Shown in pieces: positions 24,812 through 33,304 of a stretch of 64,000 nucleotides of DNA (position 1 is its first letter; the number at the start of each line of letters is the position of its first letter). The stretch is from JAITVB01 sp031553805 (lineage in GTDB: Bacteria; Bacteroidota; Bacteroidia; Bacteroidales; Rikenellaceae): NCBI GenBank assembly GCA_031553805.1, contig JAVBLC010000003.1, positions 1-64,000 on the forward strand, in the 5' to 3' direction. The translations under genes were made by a program, and so were the position numbers. The notes beneath the pieces are model-generated. The model was not told the origin of the DNA. It made no database searches and saw only the letters and a list, made by a program, of their open reading frames with translations.

Positions 24812-25492
24812 ATGCAAAAAATATTGGTCGTCGAGGACGAAAAGAACGTGCTGTCGTTTATCAAGCGGGGTTTCGAGGAGGAAGGTTTCTCGGTGTCGGG
24901 GGCGGCGGACGGGCTCACGGGCTGGAACCTGGCCAAGACCCACCGCTATGACCTGATGGTCCTCGACCGGATGCTGCCCGAGATGAACGGCCTGGAGATC
25001 TGCCGCCGGGTACGGGAAAAATATGGCTTCGAGGTGCCGGTGATCATTCTCACCGCGCTCGGGTCGACCGACGATATTGTGACGGGCCTCGAATCGGGCG
25101 CCGACGATTACCTTACCAAACCGTTCCATTTCAAGGAACTGTTGGCCCGTGCCAACGCCTTGATCCGCCGCCGTCACCAGGAGCAACCCACGGCCGTCTA
25201 CCGCATCGCCGACCTCGAACTCGACGACGACACGAAAACCGTCACCCGCGGCGGCCAGCAGATCAACCTCACATCAAAGGAATACCGCCTGCTGCACTAC
25301 CTGATCACCAACCAACGCCGGGTACTCTCGCGCGAGCAGATCCTTGAAAAGGTGTGGGACGTCGAGTTCGACATGGGTACCAACACGGTCGACGTCTACA
25401 TCAACTACCTGCGTAACAAAATGGACAAAAACTTCCCGGTCAAACTCATCCATACGGTCATCGGGATGGGTTATGTGATGAAGGAAGAATAA
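24812..25492 (+). CDS. OmpR-family response regulator
   Basis: A 226-residue regulator. The receiver domain (1-120) has acidic residues at 8-10 (VEDE), the phospho-acceptor Asp52 (MVLDRMLPE), Thr81 (ILTAL) and Lys103 (LTKPF). The C-terminal OmpR-type winged helix (~128-226) includes LTSKEYRLLHYL, SREQILEKVW and the closing HTVIGMGYVM. It is translated 18 nt before the histidine kinase, its likely partner. Targets are unknown. The PspC module upstream and rml genes downstream suggest an envelope-related role, but that is only proximity. Confidence 0.95.
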   Translation: MQKILVVEDEKNVLSFIKRGFEEEGFSVSGAADGLTGWNLAKTHRYDLMVLDRMLPEMNGLEICRRVREKYGFEVPVIILTALGSTDDIVTGLESGADDYLTKPFHFKELLARANALIRRRHQEQPTAVYRIADLELDDDTKTVTRGGQQINLTSKEYRLLHYLITNQRRVLSREQILEKVWDVEFDMGTNTVDVYINYLRNKMDKNFPVKLIHTVIGMGYVMKEE

Positions 25493-25510
25493 CTGTTACC
25501 CCAGTCTCCG

Positions 25511-26863
25511 ATGCGGATCCGCACCAAAATAGCGATCATCTACACCCAGCTCACCTTTATGGTGTTGTTAGGGGCGTTGGCATTCGTTTACGTGATGACC
25601 ACGCGCGAGGCCGACCGGAGCTTTTACGACCACCTGTGGCAACGGGCGGTCACCATCGCCCAATATCATTTCGAGGCCGACGAGATGGTCGAAACGGCCT
25701 ATGCCACCGTGCGCGAATCCTATACGATCCCGCTGCCCGAGGAGCAGGACTGTATCTTTGACGCCTCGTTGCCCGCCGTGGCCGATTCGCTGAAAAAAGT
25801 GATTCGCCGCGACTACCAGGTGCGCCAACTGCTCGACGGCCACACGATCGAATTCCAGAACGACGGCCGTCAGAGCATCGGGATCTATTACCCCGACAAC
25901 GAGGGGAATTTCATACTCCTCGTTTCGGCTTATAACCGGGCGGGGGCCACCGCTCAACGCCAACTGCTCGAATTGCTGCTGGCGATCTTGGTGGTGGGCA
26001 CGCTGCTGGTTTTCCTGGTCGGGCTGTTCTATGCCCGGCAGGTGATGTCGCCCGTGGCCGAGATCATCAAGAACGTGCGGCGCATCACGGCCAACAACCT
26101 GCGCCGCAGCCTGCGCGAACCGCGGGGCAACGACGAACTTTCGGAACTTTCGCGCACGTTCAACGAGATGATCGAACGCCTGCGTAACTCGTTCGATATG
26201 CAGAATGCCTTTATTCGTAACGCCTCGCACGAACTCAAAAATCCGCTGACGGCGATCCTGGGCGAAACGGAAATCGCTTTGAGCAAGCCCCGCTCCGAGG
26301 CCGAATACATAAAAACCCTCGAAACGGTGCTGGTCGAAACCGAGCGCCTCGATTCGGTGGTCAAGGACTTGCTGACGCTGGCGCAGACTGACTTCGACTT
26401 TTCGCGCATTCCCAAGGAGCGGGTCGACCTGGTGAAGTTGCTGGTCGAGGTCAAGGAGAGCCTGTCGAAAACGGCTTCGTGTACGATCGAGATCCGGGTC
26501 GAGGAGCCCCGTAGTTATATTCTAACCGGTGTCGGATCGCTCATCAAGATCTCGTTGCTCAACGTGGTGGGTAATGCGTGCAAGTTTTCGGCCGGCAAAC
26601 CGGTGTCGGTGTCGGTCGGTACGCAGAAGGAGCGGATCGTGGTGCGGGTGGCCGATCAGGGCATCGGAATACCTCCGGGCGAGGTGCGCCATATCTTCAA
26701 CCCGTTCTATCGCGCCGGCAACACCGCCTCGTACAAAGGCACGGGCATCGGCCTGGCCTTGACCCAGAAGATCGTCACCCTCCACGGCGGCAAGATTTCC
26801 ATCCAGTCCGAGATCAACAAGGGCACGACGATTACCCTGCGTTTTACGCCCGAAGAGGACTGA
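25511..26863 (+). CDS. HAMP-containing sensor histidine kinase
   Basis: A 450-residue membrane kinase. TM1 (~7-28), a ~120-residue periplasmic sensor region, TM2 (~152-174) and a HAMP linker (~175-228) lead to the dimerisation domain with phospho-acceptor His240 (NASHELKNPLTAIL). The ATPase domain has the N box NVVGNACKFS, G1 DQGIGIPPGE and G2 GTGIGLALTQ. It pairs with the response regulator 18 nt upstream. The sensor region has no recognised fold, so the signal is unknown. A 54-nt gap separates it from rmlA; no terminator was seen, so read-through is possible. Confidence 0.95.
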   Translation: MRIRTKIAIIYTQLTFMVLLGALAFVYVMTTREADRSFYDHLWQRAVTIAQYHFEADEMVETAYATVRESYTIPLPEEQDCIFDASLPAVADSLKKVIRRDYQVRQLLDGHTIEFQNDGRQSIGIYYPDNEGNFILLVSAYNRAGATAQRQLLELLLAILVVGTLLVFLVGLFYARQVMSPVAEIIKNVRRITANNLRRSLREPRGNDELSELSRTFNEMIERLRNSFDMQNAFIRNASHELKNPLTAILGETEIALSKPRSEAEYIKTLETVLVETERLDSVVKDLLTLAQTDFDFSRIPKERVDLVKLLVEVKESLSKTASCTIEIRVEEPRSYILTGVGSLIKISLLNVVGNACKFSAGKPVSVSVGTQKERIVVRVADQGIGIPPGEVRHIFNPFYRAGNTASYKGTGIGLALTQKIVTLHGGKISIQSEINKGTTITLRFTPEED

Positions 26864-26917
26864 TTCCCGAAAAAAGCGTATCTTGTCAAATATGAAAACC
26901 CTCAAAACGCCAACCGA

Positions 26918-27790
26918 ATGAAAGGAATCGTCCTGGCGGGCGGTGCCGGCACACGCCTGTATCCCGTCACCAAGGGAGTGTCGAAGCAACTGCTGCCCAT
27001 CTACGACAAACCGATGATCTATTACCCGATCTCGGTGCTGATGCTGGCCGGTATCCGCGAGATCCTGGTCATCTCGACCCCGGCCGACCTGCCGGCTTTT
27101 CGCCGCCTGCTGGGCGACGGGAGCGACTTCGGGGTGCGGTTTGAATATGCCGAACAACCTTCGCCCGACGGACTGGCCCAAGCTTTTTTGATCGGCGAGG
27201 AGTTTATCGGCGCCGACCCGGTAGCTTTGGTTTTGGGCGATAACCTTTTTTACGGACAAGGATTTCAAAAAATGTTGGGCGAGTGCGTGAGGTCGGCTGT
27301 CGAGGATGGAATTTCTTCCGTTTTCGCGTACGCCGTGCGTGATCCCGAACGTTACGGGATCATCGAACTCGACGCCGACGGCCGTCCTGTGGGCATCGAG
27401 GAAAAACCCACGCAACCCAAATCGAACTGGGCCATTCCGGGGTTGTATTTTTACACCAACGACGTGATTGAAGTGGCCAAAGGTATTCGTCCCTCGGCCC
27501 GCGGCGAATTGGAAATCACCTCGGTCAACGAATGGTATATGCAGGCGCGTGCCCTGCGCGTGCAAACCCTCAGCCGCGGTTTTGCCTGGCTCGACACCGG
27601 CACCCACGACTCGCTCTCCGAAGCCTCGGTCTTCATCGAAGCCATCGAAAAACGCCAGGGAATGAAGATCGCCGCACTCGAAGAGATTGCATTCAACAAA
27701 GGGTGGATCACCGTCGGAAAGTTGCGCGAAGTCGCTGCCCCGATGGCCAATAACGGCTATGGTCAATATCTTCTTAATCTGCTGAAATAA
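26918..27790 (+). CDS. rmlA: Glucose-1-phosphate thymidylyltransferase RmlA
   Basis: A 290-residue nucleotidyltransferase that makes dTDP-glucose from dTTP and glucose-1-phosphate, the first step of dTDP-L-rhamnose synthesis. It has the family signature GAGTRLYPVTKGVSKQLLP with KQ and the following YDKPMIYYPISVLMLAGI, then LVLGDNLFYG (metal-binding Asp) and SNWAIPGLYFY. The length equals the usual ~290. It is 7 nt upstream of rmlB and co-transcribed. Product use: O-antigen, capsule or glycoprotein glycans. Confidence 0.96.
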   Translation: MKGIVLAGGAGTRLYPVTKGVSKQLLPIYDKPMIYYPISVLMLAGIREILVISTPADLPAFRRLLGDGSDFGVRFEYAEQPSPDGLAQAFLIGEEFIGADPVALVLGDNLFYGQGFQKMLGECVRSAVEDGISSVFAYAVRDPERYGIIELDADGRPVGIEEKPTQPKSNWAIPGLYFYTNDVIEVAKGIRPSARGELEITSVNEWYMQARALRVQTLSRGFAWLDTGTHDSLSEASVFIEAIEKRQGMKIAALEEIAFNKGWITVGKLREVAAPMANNGYGQYLLNLLK

Positions 27791-27797
27791 AGCGAAT

Positions 27798-28793
27798 ATG
27801 TCTATTTCGAGAAACATACTGATCACCGGCGGCGCAGGCTTCATCGGCTCGCACGTGGTGAGGCTTTTCGTGAATAAATACCCGGAATACCATATCTATA
27901 ACCTCGATGTGCTGACCTACGCCGGCAACCTCGAAAACCTGCGCGACGTTGAGGCTGCGCCCAATTACACCTTCATCCGCGGCGACATCTGCGACTACGG
28001 CCTCGTGCGCCGCATCTTCTCGGACCACGCGATCGACGGCGTTGTCCACCTCGCCGCCGAAAGCCACGTCGACCGCAGCATCGAAGAACCCTTCGCCTTC
28101 GCCCAAACCAACGTAATGGGCACCCTCACGCTCCTGCAGGCGGCCCGCGAGGCCTGGACCGGCGCGATGGACGGGAAACGCTTTTACCACATCTCGACCG
28201 ACGAAGTCTACGGTTCGCTCGACGACGGCGGCCTCTTTACTGAAACCACACCCTACGATCCCCGAAGCCCTTATTCAGCTTCGAAAGCCGCCTCGGACCA
28301 CTTCGTCCGCGCGTTTTTCAATACCTACGGCCTGCCCGTCGTTCTCTCCAACTGCTCGAACAATTTCGGTCCCGGACAATACCCCGAAAAACTGATCCCC
28401 CTCTTCATCCAGAACATCGTCGACCGCAAGCCCTTGCCCGTCTACGGGAAAGGCGAAAACATCCGCGACTGGCTCTACGTCGAAGACCACGCCCGGGCCA
28501 TAGATCTGATCTTCCACCGGGGCAGGGCAGGGGAGAGCTACAACGTAGGCGGCCAGAACGAATGGAAAAACATAGACCTGATCCACCTCCTCATCAAAGA
28601 AGTCGACCGTCAATTAGGCCGCCCCGAAGGCGCCAGCCTCGACCTGATCTCCTACGTCACCGATCGCCCCGGCCACGACCTCCGCTACGCCATAGACCCC
28701 ACCAAACTCCAAACCGAACTCCATTGGAGCCCCTCCGCCAACTTCGAAGCCAACATAGCCACCACCGTCGCCTCATACCTGAAGAAAGCGTAA
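27798..28793 (+). CDS. rmlB: dTDP-glucose 4,6-dehydratase RmlB
   Basis: A 331-residue extended short-chain dehydrogenase converting dTDP-glucose to dTDP-4-keto-6-deoxyglucose with tightly bound NAD. The Rossmann motif GGAGFIGSH is at residues 10-18. FYHISTDEVYG holds the catalytic Thr-Asp-Glu triad and YSASKAASDHFV the catalytic Tyr and Lys. NNFGPGQYPEKLIPLFI and RDWLYVEDH are family landmarks. It follows rmlA by 7 nt. rmlC is 2.7 kb away, and rmlD is not in the window. Repeat copy 2 begins 7 bp after the stop codon. Confidence 0.96.
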   Translation: MSISRNILITGGAGFIGSHVVRLFVNKYPEYHIYNLDVLTYAGNLENLRDVEAAPNYTFIRGDICDYGLVRRIFSDHAIDGVVHLAAESHVDRSIEEPFAFAQTNVMGTLTLLQAAREAWTGAMDGKRFYHISTDEVYGSLDDGGLFTETTPYDPRSPYSASKAASDHFVRAFFNTYGLPVVLSNCSNNFGPGQYPEKLIPLFIQNIVDRKPLPVYGKGENIRDWLYVEDHARAIDLIFHRGRAGESYNVGGQNEWKNIDLIHLLIKEVDRQLGRPEGASLDLISYVTDRPGHDLRYAIDPTKLQTELHWSPSANFEANIATTVASYLKKA

Positions 28794-28800
28794 TTCAGTT

Positions 28801-29086
28801 CGGGGCAGCCTCTGACTGCCGCTTTTTATAAAAAGCGGCACCAAAAATTTTTCTGGAAAACTTCGTTTTCCCTGGTTTATCTTGCTCGGACTCAATAAGG
28901 GTTTTAGAAAAGGGAAAGACCCATTTCCTGTAACAGGATCGAAATCTCGATCGTTACGTCGGAAATGGGTCTTTCCCTTTTCTAAAACCCTTACTCAATC
29001 TAAGTAAAGTAAGTCAAGAGAAACGAAGTTTCTCAGAAAAGTTTTTGAGGCACTTTTTACAAAAAGTGCCAGTCGAAGCCGCTCCG
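28801..29086. repeat. Nested-hairpin dispersed repeat, copy 2
   Basis: A 286-bp element filling the convergent gap between rmlB and yebC, starting 7 bp after one stop codon and ending 8 bp before the other. Imperfect ~27-bp terminal inverted repeats (CGGGGC..GACTG..CTTTTT type) enclose small hairpins at each end (28818-28839, and 29048-29070). The central stem is a perfect 32-bp inverted repeat (28897-28928 with 28961-28992) with a 32-nt loop (28929-28960), itself an imperfect palindrome. The stem is exactly bordered by 7-bp direct repeats ACTCAAT (28890-28896 and 28993-28999). Compared with copy 3 at 46247-46533 it is nearly identical, except that the loop is reverse-complemented. Confidence 0.9.
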
Positions 29087-29094
29087 ATCCCGGG

Positions 29095-29811
29095 TTATGC
29101 TTCTTTCATGTTATGGAAGACGTTGGTTATGTCTTCGTCGTCTTCGAATTTATCGATTAGTTTTTCGATTGAGGCTCGTTGTTCTTCGGTGACCTCTTTG
29201 GTATCCAGGGGGAGTCGGACGAATTCGCTGGTAGTAATTTCGTATCCTTTTTCCTCGAGAAATTTTTGGATTTTGCCGTATGATTCGAAGGTGCCATAGA
29301 TGATGACTTCGTCTTCTTCGGCGAATACTTCTTCGGCGCCGTAGTCGATGAGTTCGAGTTCGAGTTCATCGATGTCGAGGTCGGCGGGTTTGGTGATTTT
29401 GAAGAAGCATTTGCGGTCGAAGAGGAAATCGAGGCTGCCGCTGGTGCCGAGTGATCCGCCGTGTTTTGTAAAGTAGCTGCGGACGTTGGCCACGGTGCGG
29501 GTGTTGTTGTCGGTGGCCGCTTCGACGACGATGGCGATACCGTAGGGGCCGTAGCCTTCGTAGGTGATCTCCTTGTAGTCGGCGGCTTCCTGTCCCGACG
29601 CCTTTTTGATGGCGCGTTCGACGTTTTCTTTGGGCATATTGGCCGCTTTGGCGTTGGCGAAGCAGGCGCGCAGGGCGGGGTTGTTATCGGGGTCGGGGCC
29701 GCCGGCCTTGACGGCGATGGCGATTTGTTTTCCGATTTTGGTGAAGGTGCGGGCCATGTTGCTCCACCTTTTCATTTTGGTCGCTTTGCGGTATTCAAAA
29801 GCTCTTCCCAT
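29095..29811 (-). CDS. yebC: YebC/PmpR-family regulatory or translation-associated protein
   Basis: A 238-residue YebC-family protein beginning MGRAFEYRKATKMKRWSNMAR, with the conserved block AGGPDPDNNPALRACFANAK and ENVERAIKKASG. The C-terminal two domains are acidic (DELELELIDYGAEEVF). The family was described as transcriptional regulators, and recent work links members to ribosome rescue at difficult sequences. The length is standard. The gene lies 18 nt after the fumarase gene in the same direction, so the two may share a transcript, and repeat copy 2 abuts its 3' end. Confidence 0.95.
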   Translation of the reverse strand: MGRAFEYRKATKMKRWSNMARTFTKIGKQIAIAVKAGGPDPDNNPALRACFANAKAANMPKENVERAIKKASGQEAADYKEITYEGYGPYGIAIVVEAATDNNTRTVANVRSYFTKHGGSLGTSGSLDFLFDRKCFFKITKPADLDIDELELELIDYGAEEVFAEEDEVIIYGTFESYGKIQKFLEEKGYEITTSEFVRLPLDTKEVTEEQRASIEKLIDKFEDDEDITNVFHNMKEA

Positions 29812-29829
29812 GGTATCTCGATTTACGGT

Positions 29830-31434
29830 TTATAATGCTGCGAAAAAGTCGTTACCCTTGTCATCGACGATGATGAATGCGGGGAAATTCTCGACGTAGA
29901 TCTTGCGGACGGCTTCCATACCGAGTTCGGGGAAATCGACCACTTCGACCGATTTGATGCTGTCCTTGGCCAGAATGGCGGCGGGGCCACCGATCGAGCC
30001 GAGGTAGAAGCCCCCGTGCTTTTGGCAGGCGTCGGTGACGCCTTTGGTGCGGTTGCCCTTGGCGACCATCACCATCGATCCGCCGAGGCTTTGGAACAGG
30101 TCTACATACGAGTCCATGCGGCCTGCGGTTGTCGGCCCGAAGCTGCCCGAAGGCATCCCTTTCGGGGTTTTGGCCGGGCCGGCGTAGTAGACCGGATGCT
30201 TTTTGAAATAGTCGGGCATCGGCTGGCCTTCGTCGATCATTTTTTTGATCTGGGCGTGGGCGATGTCGCGGGCCACGATCAGCGTACCCTTGAGGTTCAG
30301 GCGGGTCTTGATCGGGTATTTGGTCAGCTCTTTGAGCAGATGGTCCATCCCGAGGTCCATGTCGATCTCGACGGCCGGTTTCATGTTGGGCGCGGTTGCC
30401 GGGAGGAAACGCGCGGGATTCTTTTCGAGTTGTTCGAGGAAAATACCCTCTTCGGTGATTTTACCTTTAATATTACGGTCGGCGCTGCAACTGACGCCAA
30501 TCCCCACCGGGCACGAAGCCGCGTGGCGGGGCAGGCGGATCACCCGCACGTCATGCACCAGGTACTTGCCGCCGAACTGTTCGCCGACGCCGCTCTCCTG
30601 GCAAATCTTTTGGATCTTGGCTTCCCATTCCACGTCGCGGAACGCTTGGCCGCCTTCGTTGCCGCACGTGGGCAGGTGGTCGAGGTATCCGGCCGACGCT
30701 TTTTTTACCGTCGCCAGACACGCTTCGGCCGAGGTGCCGCCGATTACCACCGCCAGGTGGTAGGGCGGGCAGGCGCTTGTTCCGAGGTCTTTAATTTTTT
30801 CCTTGATAAACTTGCTCAGCGACTCTTCGTTCAGCAGCGCCTTGGTCTGCTGGTAGAGGAACGTTTTGTTGCCCGATCCGCCGCCTTTGGTCAGGAACAG
30901 GAATTCGTACTTGTTGCCTTCCGTGGCGTAGAGGTCGATCTGGGCGGGCAGGTTGGTGCCGCTGTTCTTCTCGTCGGTCATCGTGAAAGGCACCACCTGC
31001 GAGTAGCGCAGGTTACGGTCGCGGTAGGTTTCATAGACGCCGCGGCTCAATGCTTCGGCGTCGTTGGCGCCTGTGTAGACGTTTTCGCCTTTTTTGCCGA
31101 TGACGATCGCCGTGCCGGTGTCCTGACAGGTGGGCAGTTCGCCCTCGGCCGACACCACCTGGTTGACCAGCATTGTGTAGGCTACGAATTTGTCGTTATC
31201 GCTCGCTTCCGGATCTTTTAGAATGTCTGCCACCTTTTGCAGGTGCGATGCACGCAGGTAGAACGACACGTCTGCAAACGCTTCTTTCGAGAGCAACTCC
31301 AATCCTTTGGGATCGATTTTGAGGATTTTCCGTCCATCGCATTCGGTGACCGATACGTAGTCTTTGGTCAGCAGACGGTACTGTGTTTCGTCTTTTTGAA
31401 GCGGGAACGGCTCCTGGTATTTGAATTCTGACAT
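29830..31434 (-). CDS. Class I (iron-sulfur) fumarate hydratase
   Basis: A 534-residue [4Fe-4S]-dependent fumarase interconverting fumarate and malate, fitting the anaerobic reductive branch that leads to succinate. The cluster cysteines lie in TCQDTGTA, SACPPYHLAV and SCPVGIGVSC, with KGGGSGNK and the C-terminal half containing GPTTAGRMDSYVD. Alpha and beta domains are fused, as in single-chain FumA/FumB. The start at 31434 (MSEFKYQEPF) is chosen over 31467 because a promoter -7 box (TATCTTTG on the minus strand, 31454-31461) lies between the two. The enzyme is oxygen-sensitive. Confidence 0.95.
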   Translation of the reverse strand: MSEFKYQEPFPLQKDETQYRLLTKDYVSVTECDGRKILKIDPKGLELLSKEAFADVSFYLRASHLQKVADILKDPEASDNDKFVAYTMLVNQVVSAEGELPTCQDTGTAIVIGKKGENVYTGANDAEALSRGVYETYRDRNLRYSQVVPFTMTDEKNSGTNLPAQIDLYATEGNKYEFLFLTKGGGSGNKTFLYQQTKALLNEESLSKFIKEKIKDLGTSACPPYHLAVVIGGTSAEACLATVKKASAGYLDHLPTCGNEGGQAFRDVEWEAKIQKICQESGVGEQFGGKYLVHDVRVIRLPRHAASCPVGIGVSCSADRNIKGKITEEGIFLEQLEKNPARFLPATAPNMKPAVEIDMDLGMDHLLKELTKYPIKTRLNLKGTLIVARDIAHAQIKKMIDEGQPMPDYFKKHPVYYAGPAKTPKGMPSGSFGPTTAGRMDSYVDLFQSLGGSMVMVAKGNRTKGVTDACQKHGGFYLGSIGGPAAILAKDSIKSVEVVDFPELGMEAVRKIYVENFPAFIIVDDKGNDFFAAL

Positions 31435-31453
31435 AACCGTGTTTTTAAGATGG

Positions 31454-31483
31454 ACAAAGATAAGCATTAAAATTTTACCTTTG
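31454..31483. promoter_or_regulatory. Overlapping divergent promoters of fumarase and rmlC
   Basis: TATCTTTG on the minus strand (31454-31461) faces the fumarase gene. TACCTTTG on the plus strand (31476-31483) faces rmlC. The two -7 boxes are 14 bp apart, so polymerase binding at one should exclude the other. No clear -33 TTTG was found for either. Confidence 0.6.
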
Positions 31484-31502
31484 TATGAAAATTCACTGAT
31501 TT

Positions 31503-32045
31503 ATGAAAGTCACCCCCCTCGCCCTGCCGGGCCTGCTGCTGTTCGAGCCCGAGGTGTTTAGCGACGCCCGGGGCCGTTTTATGGAAACTTTCCGCGCCGA
31601 CTTTCTCGAAGAGCAGCTCGGTTGCCGCCTGGTGCAGGAGAACGAATCGACCTCGTCCCGCGGCGTGATCCGCGGTCTCCATTTCCAGCGCGGGGCGTCG
31701 GCCCAGGGCAAGTTGGTACGGGTCGTTGCCGGCGAAGTTCTGGACGTGGCTCTCGACTTGCGGCCCGGTTCGCCTACTTACGGGCAACACCTCGCCGTCC
31801 TGCTGAATAGCGAAACGCCCTGCTGGCTCTGGATCCCGCGCGGCTTTGCCCATGGTTTTGCGGTGCATTCCGAACAGGCAATTTTTCAGTATAAATGCGA
31901 TAATTACTACGATCCGGCCGCCGAAGGCGGCATCCGCTGGAATGATCCCGCCCTGGCCATCGGGTGGGGGATAGCCGCCCCTGTCGTTTCTGACAAAGAC
32001 GCCTCCCTGCCCCTGTATGCCGAATTAGACAGTTTGGCTTTTTAA
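31503..32045 (+). CDS. rmlC: dTDP-4-dehydrorhamnose 3,5-epimerase RmlC
   Basis: A 180-residue cupin epimerase of the dTDP-L-rhamnose pathway. Family motifs are FMETFRADF near residue 26, GVIRGLHFQ with the catalytic His (~62), VVAGEVLDVALDLR, PRGFAHGF and YKCDNYYDPAAEGGIRWNDP. The length (~180) is standard. It is transcribed rightward from its own promoter and separated from rmlAB by repeat copy 2, yebC and the fumarase gene. A long hairpin terminator follows 80 bp after the stop. Confidence 0.95.
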   Translation: MKVTPLALPGLLLFEPEVFSDARGRFMETFRADFLEEQLGCRLVQENESTSSRGVIRGLHFQRGASAQGKLVRVVAGEVLDVALDLRPGSPTYGQHLAVLLNSETPCWLWIPRGFAHGFAVHSEQAIFQYKCDNYYDPAAEGGIRWNDPALAIGWGIAAPVVSDKDASLPLYAELDSLAF

Positions 32046-32126
32046 CCGTTTTTGATAGTTTTTGGCGTAGTGATAGGGAGTGTTTATCGAGCGTCGGATT
32101 CGGTGATTTCCTGATTTTGTGATCGT

Positions 32127-32174
32127 ATAATCGTGGAGGGATGCCATATAGACATCCCTCCACGATTATTTTTT
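32127..32174 (+). terminator. Terminator of rmlC
   Basis: A 17-bp perfect stem (32127-32143 with 32153-32169) with a 9-nt loop, followed by T5. Confidence 0.88.
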
Positions 32175-32736
32175 GTGCCCGTCGGGGATGAATTCCGGCT
32201 GATTTTTCCCGTTTTTGGATTGTTTTGCAGGGTTGTTTATTATTATTTGCAGGGTATTTATTTGTGTTTATACTGGCGCTCCAAAATCCGTAAGGGTTGT
32301 TTTCTGTCCATAAAATCGTGCTAAGCGTGTCATATTTCGACACTGATAATGATTTAATATTAAAAGAAAGTACCAATCATACCGGGATTTAGGTAAAAAT
32401 ATTTACCATTTGAGGTAAAAATCGAAAAGAAATTACTTTTGCTCATCCCTAATGGGTAATTATATGGGAATTTCTTGAAGTTTTGTATATTTTTTTCTTG
32501 AAAGTAGCGTTATTTTCACCGAAGATGGATGTAATTGGTGTGTTTTTGGTAAAAAAGCGCCATTCTTTCAGTGTAGTGTAAAAAAACAACACTTCGATAG
32601 TCTGATAAATCAGGATATTAGATGATTTTAGAAAAAAAATTACCCGCCCAACTAGTTAAAAACTCCCTGAATCCTGTAGTTAATATAAAGGGAAGAATTT
32701 GTAAAAGAAAAGGAAAGGAAATAGCAACTGTTTGAA
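32175..32736. other. AT-rich leader and promoter region of the fimbrial locus
   Basis: About 560 bp with no gene. It contains a palindrome GGTAAA-N4-TTTACC (32392-32407), then a promoter TTTG (32409-32412), 21-nt spacer and TACTTTTG (32434-32441). The predicted transcript has an untranslated leader of about 285 nt before the first gene. The composition is markedly more AT-rich than the genes on either side. Confidence 0.55.
32409..32441 (+). promoter_or_regulatory. Promoter of the fimbrial locus with adjoining palindrome
   Basis: TTTG-N21-TACTTTTG fits the Bacteroidota consensus exactly. The palindrome at 32392-32407 ends 1 bp before the -33 element, a position suited to an activator or repressor. 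Confidence 0.65.
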
Positions 32737-33300
32737 ATGAGAAAGCTGATTCTGTTATTTGCCGCCGTACTGTTCTCGGGTACCTTGTGTGCGCAACAGG
32801 TTGCATTGAAGAATAATCTTGTCTACGACGCAACGCTCACCCCCAACCTGGCCCTCGAGCTGGGTACGGGGATGAAGACCACCCTCGAACTGGGTGTGGG
32901 CTACAACCCATTCGAATTCAATGACGGTAAGCAATGGAAACACTGGCTCGTGCAGCCGGAGTTTCGCTATTGGTTTTGCGAGCGTTTCAATGGCACCTTC
33001 CTGGGCGTTCACGCGCTGGGTGGCGAATACAGTTTCGCCAAGACGAACTGGCCGTTCGCTGTTTTCGATGATCTGAAAGACTACCGTTACGAAGGCTGGT
33101 ATGCCGGCGGCGGGGTCAGTGTCGGTTACCAGTGGATACTGAGCAAACGTTGGAGCGTCGAGGCTACCGTAGGGCTCGGTTATGCACGGGTCTACTACGA
33201 AAAATACCGTTGCGAGGGTTGCGCCACCCTGCTCGAAGACGGTCACAAAAACTACTTTGGCCCCACGAAAGCGGGCGTTTCTTTTGTGTTTTTCTTATAA
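32737..33300 (+). CDS. DUF3575-family outer-membrane protein of fimbrial locus
   Basis: A 187-residue protein with a signal peptide (RKLILLFAAVLFSGTLCAQQ) and a mature part resembling a small beta-barrel. It has alternating polar/hydrophobic strands (KNNLVYDATLTPNLALELG, TTLELGVGYNPF, GGGVSVGYQWIL) and ends with SFVFFL, an outer-membrane C-terminal aromatic. It contains the DUF3575 pattern of KNNLLYDA and PE-RYW. DUF3575 genes usually precede DUF3868/OmpA and Mfa1-type genes in fimbrial loci, as here, with a 4-nt gap to the next gene. A role in fimbrial assembly or anchoring is inferred from context. Confidence 0.82.
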   Translation: MRKLILLFAAVLFSGTLCAQQVALKNNLVYDATLTPNLALELGTGMKTTLELGVGYNPFEFNDGKQWKHWLVQPEFRYWFCERFNGTFLGVHALGGEYSFAKTNWPFAVFDDLKDYRYEGWYAGGGVSVGYQWILSKRWSVEATVGLGYARVYYEKYRCEGCATLLEDGHKNYFGPTKAGVSFVFFL

Positions 33301-33304
33301 GTAG

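Noticed and set aside
28801..29086. Repeat as a CRISPR array or small phage remnant
   Set aside because: There is one nested palindrome per site rather than evenly spaced repeats with unique spacers, and no cas or phage genes.
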